From JACCTI01 sp038237435 (GTDB lineage Bacteria; Verrucomicrobiota; Verrucomicrobiia; Chthoniobacterales; UBA10450): a DNA stretch of 64,000 bases. Below are positions 17,210 to 25,229 of this stretch, one piece after another (positions within the stretch are counted from its first letter, which is position 1; each line of letters begins with the position of its first letter). Under the pieces are notes generated by a model. The model was not told the DNA's origin. It was given only the letters and a program-made list of their open reading frames with translations, and made no database searches. The position numbers and the translations under genes were made by a program. The DNA is taken from contig JBBRYT010000006.1 in assembly GCA_038237435.1 (NCBI GenBank), positions 62,001 through 126,000 on the forward strand. The letters run 5' to 3'.

Positions 17210-18332
17210 TGGTTTCCTGACAGGCCAGGAGCTTCACCACGATTTCCGTGAGGATTAATTCGTGATCGAGCTGGCTGCTGACAATCTGGAGGTTCGCTTG
17301 CAAACACGCTTCCAGCCCGGCGATTAATTGGTCGGTCGTGAAACGATGCGCCGCCATCGCCGCCAGGCCGAGCGGATAGGCGTTGAGCGATCCATCCTTC
17401 TTTCGCGGCAAATGTTCCGTCGCTTCCGCGGGTAATCGATTGATGGTCGAGATGAATGAAAACGGCGCCGAGGGACGCGGCAACCGATGACGTTCCATCA
17501 GATCTTTCGCGAGCAGAAGATTTCTGACCGTCGGCAAAATCACCACCAGCAAAATTCCGATCGCACTCTCGCCTTGATCGAGCAATCCCCTAACGAGTCC
17601 TAGAGCGCGGTCCAGATCGCAGGCGGAAAGCGCATTGCCCAATTCGAAAATAACTCCGGCGCGCGAGAGCGGCACGAGTGTCCGCACTTCTTGCGCAGTC
17701 ACACTGCGGTCCACGCCGACATACAAATCGATTTTCTCGAGTTCGTTCTCGATCTGGCGCGTGTCGCCGCCCGTCAGAAGAACGAACAAATCGAGCGCTT
17801 CCTCCTGAAAAAGAAGTCCCCGCTTCTTCGCCCGGGCCCGAACGATTTCCGTCGCTTCTTCTTCCCAGCCGCTGCGGCTGGAGTCGAGCCGATCGATCAC
17901 CTGCACTTCGGCGCGTTTGCCTATCGACTTGTAGAAAGAGCGTCGCTTATCGACTTCGGTCGCGCTCAGCAAAAAAGTGATGTCCGGCGCGAGTCCCGCC
18001 TCCACGACGTCGGCTAATTCTTCCAGAGCCTCCTGGACCGCCGCAGAACGGCCGATGATCGAATCGCCCAGACAATTGGCGTTCTTCAGCCAGACAAGTT
18101 TTCCACCGAAAAACGGCAACGTTTGCAGCGCCTCGATCGTCGAACGAATCCGCGCCGCCGATTGCTCGGAATTGTCGCCGCAACCATCGATCACTTCGAG
18201 CCCGAAATCGCCCGCATCCGGAGGAGTGAGTCTGGCCGCCAGTTCGGCCGCCACGCGTTTTACTTCGCTCTCATCGGAGCCAACGACCGCGTGAAGGTTC
18301 GCGGTGGAAGTTTTCGCGCGCACCTTCGGCAT
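17202..18332 (-). CDS. holA: DNA polymerase III subunit delta
   Basis: The 376-residue protein matches HolA in length and layout: an N-terminal P-loop-like AAA+ region (LHAVVGSDESEVKRVAAELAARL), central segments such as LPFFGGKLVWLKNANCLGDS, FVLLTGGDTRQIENELEKIDLYVG, and a C-terminal helical domain. In the clamp loader it opens the beta clamp. The region LVRGLLDQGESAIGILLVVILPTVRNLL is typical of the family. Two decamer near-copies occur: 17588 encodes part of LGLVRG, and an exact copy carries the stop. Identification rests on pattern and size; no catalytic motif exists in this subunit. Confidence 0.88.
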   Translation of the reverse strand: MPKVRAKTSTANLHAVVGSDESEVKRVAAELAARLTPPDAGDFGLEVIDGCGDNSEQSAARIRSTIEALQTLPFFGGKLVWLKNANCLGDSIIGRSAAVQEALEELADVVEAGLAPDITFLLSATEVDKRRSFYKSIGKRAEVQVIDRLDSSRSGWEEEATEIVRARAKKRGLLFQEEALDLFVLLTGGDTRQIENELEKIDLYVGVDRSVTAQEVRTLVPLSRAGVIFELGNALSACDLDRALGLVRGLLDQGESAIGILLVVILPTVRNLLLAKDLMERHRLPRPSAPFSFISTINRLPAEATEHLPRKKDGSLNAYPLGLAAMAAHRFTTDQLIAGLEACLQANLQIVSSQLDHELILTEIVVKLLACQETTR

Positions 18333-18381
18333 CGACAGATTTTAGCCGCGAAAGAGAAAATCGCGTGTGAAATATTTGCCG

Positions 18382-18456
18382 TTGTAGGCCGCGTCTCCCG
18401 ACGCGGCGCCATGTGACTATGCAACACCTCGCCGGGTCGGGAGACCCGGCCTACAA
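18382..18456. repeat. two-hairpin palindromic repeat (REP/BIME-like), copy A
   Basis: A 75-bp element bounded by TTGTAGGCC (18382-18390) and its complement GGCCTACAA (18448-18456). Inside lie two short hairpins: CCGCGTC-tccc-GACGCGG on the left and CCGGGTC-ggga-GACCCGG on the right. The same layout occurs at 47339-47419. The right end supplies the TAG stop codon of the metallopeptidase gene (complement of CTA 18451-18453). REP elements of this type are usually spread by RAYT transposases; none is in the window. Confidence 0.8.
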
Positions 18457-19344
18457 TGCGGAATCTTTCTCCGCGTATTCGTCAAAGCGCTGCTCAAGAA
18501 CAGAAGCATTGGCGAAACGTCCGGCATAAATACGCGTAAAGGCTGCTTCGAAAGGCTGATGTTTCCCTAACGAGTCCAAGAGGGTGAGAAAAGTTGGCTT
18601 ATCGGTCTCAACCAGAAAACGCACCAGCCGTTCCGATTCGTTATAAAAATCTTCCACCCGATCGTTCGGGACCGTGGTCAGTGCCAGCAACGTTTTTAGC
18701 GGAATCAAATCGCTCTCGGTCAGCGAGTGCGAATGCGGTTTGGCGATGAAACCGCGCGCCCGTTGATAACTGGCCCGCGCCCCTTTCGAAACATATTGCG
18801 CGAAACCTTCATCGAGCCAGCGCGGGACACCTTCCGCATAATAACGATGTAGAACGAGGTGTGCGATTTCGTGACCGAGCGTGTTCCCGGCGTAGCGACT
18901 GCGCGGATCGCGCTTAATAAAAAGACTGCCACCGGAATGAATGCCACCGGTCCATTTTTCCAGTTGTCCCATGGTCTGGAATTCCGCCCAATCTTCCGGC
19001 TTATCGAAAACGTAGATATGCGATTTCGTTTCGCCGGCCGGCGGCTCGCGTTCCAGCTCTTTCGCCACCACGCGGTAATGAAACTCCGCTTCCACCGAAA
19101 CCGACGTCGCGACGAAACTGCGCGTGAAATGATAAATGAAATGCTCCGTCTCCGCGTGTTTCCATTGCTCCGGATGAATCGCCAGCGCCTTCGCGCCGAG
19201 CGGATTCAAATCGCATTGGCTGAGCTGCGAGAACTCGATTTCGGGCAATGCATTCAGGCCCGTCATCGAAGCGAGGGGCGGCTCGTCCTGCGCATGGAGC
19301 GAGACGACGGCCATCAAACCAAGCCAGGCAAAGAAAAACCGCAT
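18451..19344 (-). CDS. secreted zinc metallopeptidase, peptidase MA-like family
   Basis: The 297-residue protein has a signal peptide (to about residue 18) and a gluzincin active site: HEIAH (the HExxH zinc motif, about residue 158) followed by PRWLDEGFAQYVS, whose glutamate is the third zinc ligand. This spacing fits the peptidase MA-like group. It should cleave peptides in the periplasm or outside; the substrate is unknown. A decamer near-copy at 18565 encodes DSLG. The last codons run into the two-hairpin repeat, which provides the TAG stop. Confidence 0.8.
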   Translation of the reverse strand: MRFFFAWLGLMAVVSLHAQDEPPLASMTGLNALPEIEFSQLSQCDLNPLGAKALAIHPEQWKHAETEHFIYHFTRSFVATSVSVEAEFHYRVVAKELEREPPAGETKSHIYVFDKPEDWAEFQTMGQLEKWTGGIHSGGSLFIKRDPRSRYAGNTLGHEIAHLVLHRYYAEGVPRWLDEGFAQYVSKGARASYQRARGFIAKPHSHSLTESDLIPLKTLLALTTVPNDRVEDFYNESERLVRFLVETDKPTFLTLLDSLGKHQPFEAAFTRIYAGRFANASVLEQRFDEYAEKDSAL

Positions 19345-19439
19345 CCCGTCTCACGAAGCTAATCCTGTGCGAGACATTAGTAACGGGAAACGGTCGCTGG
19401 CCGATTTCCTGCTAATGCTGGCAGAAGTCAGTCGCTGAA

Positions 19440-19459
19440 GGCCTAAGAATGCTTAGGCC
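19440..19459. repeat. short palindrome GGCCTAAG-aatg-CTTAGGCC
   Basis: An 8-bp perfect inverted repeat with a four-base loop, 28 bases before the hybrid kinase start. It shares CCTAA with the dispersed decamer but is not a copy of it. It could be a 5' leader hairpin or an operator; nothing more can be said. Confidence 0.4.
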
Positions 19460-19487
19460 GCCGAGCCAATCCCAACATGACCATCTG

Positions 19488-21053
19488 ATGAAAACGACCA
19501 GCGCGAACCGCAGCGACGCCATGGATATCATGACGCTCCCGACGGCTCCGACTAAGGGCGTGATTCTGGTGGTCGATGACGACGAACGCGACGAAGCGCG
19601 TGCCCTCGCTAAATACTGCAGTGTCAGCGACGTTCTAACCAAGCCAGTGCCTCGCAGTGAGCTGTTGGCAACCATTGATGCGGCCTGCGCCTGCTCGACC
19701 GCCCCCACTCGCGTGCAAGTTCCGAACGGAGAGTTCGATGAAGAACATCGACGCCTTTTAACCGACAAGTTGGCCTCGAAAGTGGCCGAGTTGGAAGCGG
19801 CGCTCAAAGCCAGCAAGGCAAAAGAAGCGGAGCTGCTTAAGACGGTCCACGAGACGATCAAAACGGAGCAGGCCCTGGAAGAAACGAATCGCGACCTACT
19901 GCGCAAAAATCAGGAGATCCAAAATTTTTATCACACCGTTTCGCATGAGTTGAAGACGCCGCTGACCGCCGCGCGCGAATTTATTTCCATCTTGATTGAT
20001 GGACTGGCCGGTCCTCTCGAACCAGTTCCGCAGGAATATCTGCGGATCGCCCGCGAAAGCTGCGATCGCCTGCGGATTTGCATCGACGATCTGATGGACG
20101 CGACCCGTTTGGAAACGGGAAAGCTGCGGTTAGAAATGAAGCCCAGCTCGTTATCTGCGCTCATTCGCAAACTCGTCCTCACGCTCGGTCCGGTCGCTGC
20201 ACGCAAACAAATTTCCCTCACTGAAGAAGTGCAACCGGACCTGCCCGACTTTCCTTTCGACGAGAACCGCTTGATGCAGGTCCTGGCAAATCTCGTCAAC
20301 AACGCCCTCAAGTTTACTCCCGAAAAGGGAAGTGTCTCGATCGCCGCGGGTGAAGCACCGGACGATCCGGAGGCGGTGCGGATTTTAATAAAAGACACCG
20401 GTTGCGGCCTTCCCTCCGAGGAAGCCGATCGCATTTTCGAGCGGCTTTATCAGGTGCCGGTGCCGGATGGTGGAAGTTCCCAGGGTGTTGGGCTCGGTCT
20501 GTATATCTGCCGAGAGCTCGTTCACTCGCATGGAGGCGAAATCTGGGTCGACAGTCAACTGGGCGTCGGCAGTACCTTCTGCGTGGAAATTCCGAAGGTC
20601 ACTCCATCGGAAGCGCTCCACGTTCTCTTCGTCGACGACGATTCGCGAATGCGTGAACTGATGAGCCGCGTGCTCACGCGCACCGGGTTTGACGTGACTA
20701 CGGCCGAAGACGGAACGCTGGCGCTCCAGCAGATGAAGCGATCGCTGCCCGACGTGGTGATTACCGACCTGGCGATGCCGAATACCGACGGCGTAGAACT
20801 GCTCAAGGAAATCCGTCAGCAATGGGGATTGCTCCCTGTCATCATTCTGACGGGTTGCAGTCCCGACGCCGCCGCCATGCGACGAGCGATGGAATTTTCG
20901 CCATTTACTTTACTGGCTAAGCCATGCCCGACCGAGCAGTTGATTAAGACGATCTGCAGTCTTCGACACAAAGCCGTCTCTTGTTCTGCAGGCAAGACCG
21001 GCACGCTAGTTCGGCCGCTTTGCAATTCAGCGGCGCGCCGTAAGAAAATATGA
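19488..21053 (+). CDS. hybrid sensor histidine kinase with truncated N-terminal receiver and intact C-terminal receiver
   Basis: From ATG 19488 the protein has 521 residues. An N-terminal receiver begins normally (GVILVVDDDERDE) but jumps directly to the end of the fold (EARALAKYCSVSDVLTKPVPRSELLATID), so the centre including the phospho-acceptor aspartate is absent. A coiled coil (about 85-150) leads to a HisKA domain with H in VSHELKTPLTAA, then an HATPase with NLVNNALKFTPEKG, DTGCGLP and GVGLGLYIC, and a complete receiver (LFVDDDSRMREL...VVITDLAMP...LLAKPC). No sensor domain or membrane segment is present, so it is cytosolic. It overlaps a single-domain receiver gene by 4 bp (ATGA), presumably its partner. 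Confidence 0.88.
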   Translation: MKTTSANRSDAMDIMTLPTAPTKGVILVVDDDERDEARALAKYCSVSDVLTKPVPRSELLATIDAACACSTAPTRVQVPNGEFDEEHRRLLTDKLASKVAELEAALKASKAKEAELLKTVHETIKTEQALEETNRDLLRKNQEIQNFYHTVSHELKTPLTAAREFISILIDGLAGPLEPVPQEYLRIARESCDRLRICIDDLMDATRLETGKLRLEMKPSSLSALIRKLVLTLGPVAARKQISLTEEVQPDLPDFPFDENRLMQVLANLVNNALKFTPEKGSVSIAAGEAPDDPEAVRILIKDTGCGLPSEEADRIFERLYQVPVPDGGSSQGVGLGLYICRELVHSHGGEIWVDSQLGVGSTFCVEIPKVTPSEALHVLFVDDDSRMRELMSRVLTRTGFDVTTAEDGTLALQQMKRSLPDVVITDLAMPNTDGVELLKEIRQQWGLLPVIILTGCSPDAAAMRRAMEFSPFTLLAKPCPTEQLIKTICSLRHKAVSCSAGKTGTLVRPLCNSAARRKKI

Positions 21054-21499
21054 CAACGACACTGACACAAACGGAACCAAGACAACAAACCGAGACGCGA
21101 AGAAAAAAAATACTGATTGTCGAAGATGACAAAAGTATTTCGATGGCCTTGGCGATCCGGCTAAAAAGCTGCGGCTACGAAACAACCATTGCCAGCGACA
21201 CAGTGACCGGCTTGGAGAGCGCGCTTAAAGTGGGACCCGACCTGGTCCTGCTCGATGTTTCGCTTCCCGCCGGCAATGGCTTCATGGTCGCGGAGCGAAT
21301 TCAGCGGCTTATTCCGGCGCCCACACCGATCATTTTTCTGACCGCAAGCACGCAGCCTGGTCTCCGTGAAAAAGCGCAGGAAGTCGGCGCGGTCGCGTTC
21401 TTCAAGAAGCCCTACGACGCCGAGGAGTTGTGCGAAGCGATCAGACTTACGCTGGCCGGACTTCCCGTCGAGGACGAGCGCCGCGTCTATCAATTGTAA
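21050..21499 (+). CDS. single-domain response regulator (CheY-like)
   Basis: The 149-residue protein is one receiver domain: acidic patch VEDDKS, phospho-acceptor in VLLDVSLPAGNGF, T in FLTASTQPG and K in FFKKPYDA. There is no output domain, so it acts by protein contact or as a phosphate relay. A short N-terminal tail rich in Thr and Gln precedes the fold. Translation overlaps the hybrid kinase by 4 bp, which makes a phosphorelay between the two likely. Confidence 0.88.
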   Translation: MTTTLTQTEPRQQTETRRKKILIVEDDKSISMALAIRLKSCGYETTIASDTVTGLESALKVGPDLVLLDVSLPAGNGFMVAERIQRLIPAPTPIIFLTASTQPGLREKAQEVGAVAFFKKPYDAEELCEAIRLTLAGLPVEDERRVYQL

Positions 21500-21556
21500 G
21501 ACGAAAGCAACCGCGCGACTAATCGCGCATCCTTAGATAGGTGTTGTTGCGTGTCA

Positions 21557-23803
21557 CTACACGCGTGAGCCGCGCCGACGCGGCGTGCTGTATTTCACCG
21601 GCCTGCGCTTGGGCTCGATTTTCGAAATGCCGGCGCCGTTTTTTACTTCCATGATTTGATCGCGCAATAAGGCAGCGCGCTCGAATTCCAGATTGGCGGA
21701 AGCGCGCTGCATGTCGTCTTCCAATTCGCGCAAAAGTTCCGTGAGATTGAAATCGCCGCCCGCTTCGTTCACGACCGACGCGGCGATCTCACGTCCGCGC
21801 AGGATGGTGTGAAGGCTTTCCTGGATGGCGCGCGTGACGGTTTTCGGAGTAATGCCGTGCTTCTCGTTATACTCCATCTGCTTGGTGCGGCGATAATCGG
21901 AGATCGAGATCAGCGCCTGCATGCTCTGCGTGACAGTGTCGGCGAAGAGGACGACCTCGCCATTGATGTGACGCGCGGCCCGGCCGGCGGTTTGAATGAG
22001 CGAAGTTTGCGAACGCAGGAAGCCTTCTTTGTCGGCGTCGAGAATGCAGACTAACGAAACCTCGGGAAGGTCGAGACCTTCGCGCAGGAGATTGATGCCG
22101 ACGAGAATGTCGAAATCGGCTGCGCGAAGTCCGCGCAAAATTTCCACGCGCTCGATGGTGTCGATGTCGCTGTGCAGGTAGCGCACTTTCAATCCGACAT
22201 CGCGCAGGTAATCGGAAAGATCTTCGGCGGTGCGCTTGGTCAGTGTTGTCACTAAGACGCGCTCCTGTTTTTCCACGCGCTGCCGGCAAAGCTCGATTGT
22301 TTCGTCGATCTGGCTCTTGAGCGGCTTGAGCGTGATCTTCGGATCAAGCAAACCTGTCGGTCGAATAATCTGTTCTACGACCAGCGGCATGCCCGGCGTG
22401 TGAACGTCGAAATCTTCCGGCGCTTGATCGGTGCGCGATAATTGCAACGGTGCTCCATTCGCGCTGTTCCCCCGTCGATGCTGGACGGTATTTACCGATT
22501 CACCGGCGACGAGCGCGGGCACCTGTTCGTCTTCTCCGATACGCGCGCGTTTGTGCGGGATGTAGTCTTTGTTTCCGACAACGCTGTTTTGGATTTCGAA
22601 CTCAGCCGGCGTCGCGCTGACGTAAGCAATCTGGTTCGTCATGCCCATGAATTCTTTGAAGTTTAGCGGCCGATTATCGAGCGCGCTGGGCAAACGAAAA
22701 CCGTATTCCACCAATACGGTCTTGCGCGACTTGTCGCCTTCATACATTCCGCCGATCTGCGGAATGGTCGCGTGCGACTCATCGACTACGAGCAGGAAAT
22801 CCTTCGGAAAAAAATCCAGGAGCGTAAATGGCTTCGATCCCGGCATGCGTCCGGAAAGGTGCCGGGAATAATTCTCGATCCCGTTGCAGAATCCCATTTC
22901 CTGCAACATCTCGAGATCATATTCGGTGCGCATCTTGAGACGTTGCGCTTCCAGCAACCGACTCTGCGATTCCAACTCGATGATGCGGTGATCGAGCTCA
23001 TTGCGAATGGAAGCGAGCGCACGATTCAACTTGTCCGCCGGTGTGACGAACTGTTTCGCAGGATAAAATGTGATGACGCTCAGAGCTTCATGCGCATGTC
23101 CGGTCAGCGGGTCAAAGCGCGTAATCGCATCGATTTCGTCGCCGAAAAACTCCAGGCGAATCGCTTCTTCATCGGCCGTCGCCGGATAAACTTCCACCAC
23201 GTCGCCGCGGACACGGAACCGCCCGCGGACGAAATTCATGTCGTTGCGCTCGTAAAGCATGTCGACCAACCGACCAAGCACAGCTTCGCGCGAAATCTGT
23301 TGGCCCTTCTTCACCGTCAGCAGCATGCGCAGGTAGTCTTCCGGCGAAGTTACGCCGTAGATGCACGAGACACTCGCGACCACGATTGTGTCGCGGCGCG
23401 AAAGCAGCGCGCTTGTCGCCGACAAACGCAAGCGCTCGATCTCTTCGTTAATCGACGAATCCTTCTCGATGTAAGTGTCGCTGCGCGGAATGTAAGCTTC
23501 CGGCTGGTAGTAATCGAAATAGCTGACGAAATATTCGACCGAGTTGCGCGGGAAGAATTGTTTGAACTCCGAGTAAAGCTGCGCCGCCAGCGTCTTGTTA
23601 TGCGAAATGATTAGCGCCGGCCGATCGAGTTCCTTGATGACATTCGCCATCGTGAACGTCTTTCCCGAACCGGTCACACCGAGCAGCGTCTGATGCCGAT
23701 TGCCGGCTTCGATCGACTTCAGCAGCTTGGCAATCGCCTGCCCCTGATCGCCGCGCGGTTTGTAATTAGATTCGAGTTCAAACGCCACCGTGGAAGATAG
23801 CAT
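21557..23803 (-). CDS. uvrB: excinuclease ABC subunit B with an internal insertion
   Basis: At 748 residues it is longer than the usual 660-680. Walker A is GVTGSGKTF (43-51), the beta-hairpin region is seen as YFVSYFDYYQPEAYIPRSD, helicase motifs include VDESHATIPQ and VGINLLREGLDLPEV, and a UVR domain ends the protein (LLRELEDDMQRASANLEFE). It loads damage to UvrC in nucleotide excision repair. Between SATPAEFEIQNS and VVEQIIRPTGLLDP about 67 residues (bases 22382-22582) stand where E. coli UvrB has about 3; this segment is low in hydrophobic core residues. The insertion is in frame and does not remove any known motif. Confidence 0.95.
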   Translation of the reverse strand: MLSSTVAFELESNYKPRGDQGQAIAKLLKSIEAGNRHQTLLGVTGSGKTFTMANVIKELDRPALIISHNKTLAAQLYSEFKQFFPRNSVEYFVSYFDYYQPEAYIPRSDTYIEKDSSINEEIERLRLSATSALLSRRDTIVVASVSCIYGVTSPEDYLRMLLTVKKGQQISREAVLGRLVDMLYERNDMNFVRGRFRVRGDVVEVYPATADEEAIRLEFFGDEIDAITRFDPLTGHAHEALSVITFYPAKQFVTPADKLNRALASIRNELDHRIIELESQSRLLEAQRLKMRTEYDLEMLQEMGFCNGIENYSRHLSGRMPGSKPFTLLDFFPKDFLLVVDESHATIPQIGGMYEGDKSRKTVLVEYGFRLPSALDNRPLNFKEFMGMTNQIAYVSATPAEFEIQNSVVGNKDYIPHKRARIGEDEQVPALVAGESVNTVQHRRGNSANGAPLQLSRTDQAPEDFDVHTPGMPLVVEQIIRPTGLLDPKITLKPLKSQIDETIELCRQRVEKQERVLVTTLTKRTAEDLSDYLRDVGLKVRYLHSDIDTIERVEILRGLRAADFDILVGINLLREGLDLPEVSLVCILDADKEGFLRSQTSLIQTAGRAARHINGEVVLFADTVTQSMQALISISDYRRTKQMEYNEKHGITPKTVTRAIQESLHTILRGREIAASVVNEAGGDFNLTELLRELEDDMQRASANLEFERAALLRDQIMEVKNGAGISKIEPKRRPVKYSTPRRRGSRV

Positions 23804-23840
23804 TCCCTGGCCGGAGCGCAGGCGAGCCGACTACTCGTAG

Positions 23841-23865
23841 TCGTTAGGGGAAATCGCCTAACGAA
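23841..23865 (-). terminator. inverted pair of decamer cores at the end of the cupin gene
   Basis: TCGTTAGG (23841-23848) and CCTAACGA (23857-23864) are exact complements with an 8-base loop. The pair lies just after the cupin stop, before uvrB, on the strand on which both are transcribed. No long T-run follows. It is the second place where the motif occurs head to head at a gene end. Confidence 0.45.
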
Positions 23866-23876
23866 TGCTAGATCAT

Positions 23877-24362
23877 CTACTCTTCGCCGAGAAAATAATC
23901 AGCTTCCGCGCCCTTCACGATCGTGTCGCCGCCGCCTTCGATTGGCACGGCCCACTTGCCACTGTCCGGATAATAACAGGCATCGCCGCGCGGATTATCC
24001 GCGATGACGTAATAAACAAAATCTTCGTCACCCGCGTTACTCAGCTGATGCGCTTCTCCCGGCGGAAAAAAGAACGCATCACTGGGACCAACCTCAGTTG
24101 TTCCACTCTCGTCGCGCACCGCGCCACGACCCGAGAGCACGAGATAAAATTCCGATTCCGCAGAGTGTCCATGATACGGGCAGTATGTTTTCCCTTTCGG
24201 AATTCGCACGAGCGCCAGATCGAATGGATGCCGTTTCATCAGATCGAGCGACTCCTTCTCGCGGCCCAAGGCGATGGAAATGTCTTTGACGAATTTGTGA
24301 TACTTGCCGGCCGGCGACTTCCGTTCGTCCTCCTTGATTTTGTTCAAGTTCACTTTGCGCAT
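23877..24362 (-). CDS. cupin-domain protein
   Basis: Started at ATG 24362 the protein has 161 residues. A single cupin barrel spans about 50-130: motif 1 is YCPYHGHSAESEFYLVLSGRG (H, H, E ligands) and motif 2 is GEAHQLSNAG with the final histidine. Metal binding is therefore expected; the reaction is not predictable. An ATG at 24377 would add five residues. It is the last gene of the same-strand run from hppD, 60 bp after the amidase gene, so a role in the same pathway is possible but not shown. Confidence 0.75.
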   Translation of the reverse strand: MRKVNLNKIKEDERKSPAGKYHKFVKDISIALGREKESLDLMKRHPFDLALVRIPKGKTYCPYHGHSAESEFYLVLSGRGAVRDESGTTEVGPSDAFFFPPGEAHQLSNAGDEDFVYYVIADNPRGDACYYPDSGKWAVPIEGGGDTIVKGAEADYFLGEE

Positions 24363-24422
24363 GGAACAATCACGCACTGACGCAGCGATTGATCACGTGA
24401 AAAATCGGATCGCCGCTTTCGC

Positions 24423-25229
24423 TCACGATTTCTTGCGCCGGTAAAGTTCGGGACGCCGATGTTCCAAATAGGAAGCGTCCTTTCGCGTCGCTTTGAGAAC
24501 ATCTGGTGAAATGTCTACGCAGAGAAATTCCTCACGATCGCTCGACGCGCCCGCGAGCGTGACACCGTAAGGATCGATAATTACGGAGCTGCCGCAGAAG
24601 GTGGTTCCCGCATCGGTGCCGACACGATTGGAAAGCACGACGTAACTTTGATTCTCGATCGCGCGCGCCAAAGCGAGCGTGCGCAAATGTTCGACGCGCG
24701 GGAACGGCCAGGCTGATGAGATCAGGAAAACATTCGCGGCATGTTCGATCGCCTGGGTCCGATAAACTTCGGGAAAACGCAGGTCGTAGCAGATGCTGAG
24801 ACCGAACTGCATTTCACCGAACGAAAAACTCGCGAGCTCTGCGCCGGGAGAAAAACAAGTGTGCTCTTCGATCGGCGCGGGCGTGAAGAGATGTGTCTTG
24901 CGATATTTCGCAACGATTTTGCCTAACGAATCGATCACGACCTGCGAATTGAAAATGTTCGCGCCTTCGCGCTCTGAAACACCAGCAACAATCGCGATCG
25001 AATCAGCGCCCGCGATTTTTTGAATCTCGGAAACAGCGCCGTCTTCCCAACTGGTGGCGTGCTCCCGGATGACTGACATCGCATAACCGGTGTCGGTCAT
25101 TTCGGGAAAGAGCACCAAATCCGCGTCGGAGTTTTTCGCACGCTGTGTGAAGTCGCGTACCTTTGCCAGATTTGCCGGCACATCACCCAGCACGCACGAA
25201 ATCTGCGCTACCGCGATTTTCATCTTCAT
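24423..25229 (-). CDS. carbon-nitrogen hydrolase (nitrilase/omega-amidase family)
   Basis: The 268-residue protein has the nitrilase-superfamily triad: glutamate in LFPEMTDTGYAM, lysine in YRKTHLF and cysteine in LSICYDLRFPEVYR. It hydrolyses an amide to acid and ammonia; the sequence resembles the omega-amidase/Nit branch, which removes alpha-ketoglutaramate-type products and other deamidation by-products. The ATG overlaps the PTPS stop by 4 bp (ATGA), so it is translated with the pterin genes. A decamer copy at 24921 encodes DSLG. The substrate is not certain. Confidence 0.88.
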   Translation of the reverse strand: MKMKIAVAQISCVLGDVPANLAKVRDFTQRAKNSDADLVLFPEMTDTGYAMSVIREHATSWEDGAVSEIQKIAGADSIAIVAGVSEREGANIFNSQVVIDSLGKIVAKYRKTHLFTPAPIEEHTCFSPGAELASFSFGEMQFGLSICYDLRFPEVYRTQAIEHAANVFLISSAWPFPRVEHLRTLALARAIENQSYVVLSNRVGTDAGTTFCGSSVIIDPYGVTLAGASSDREEFLCVDISPDVLKATRKDASYLEHRRPELYRRKKS

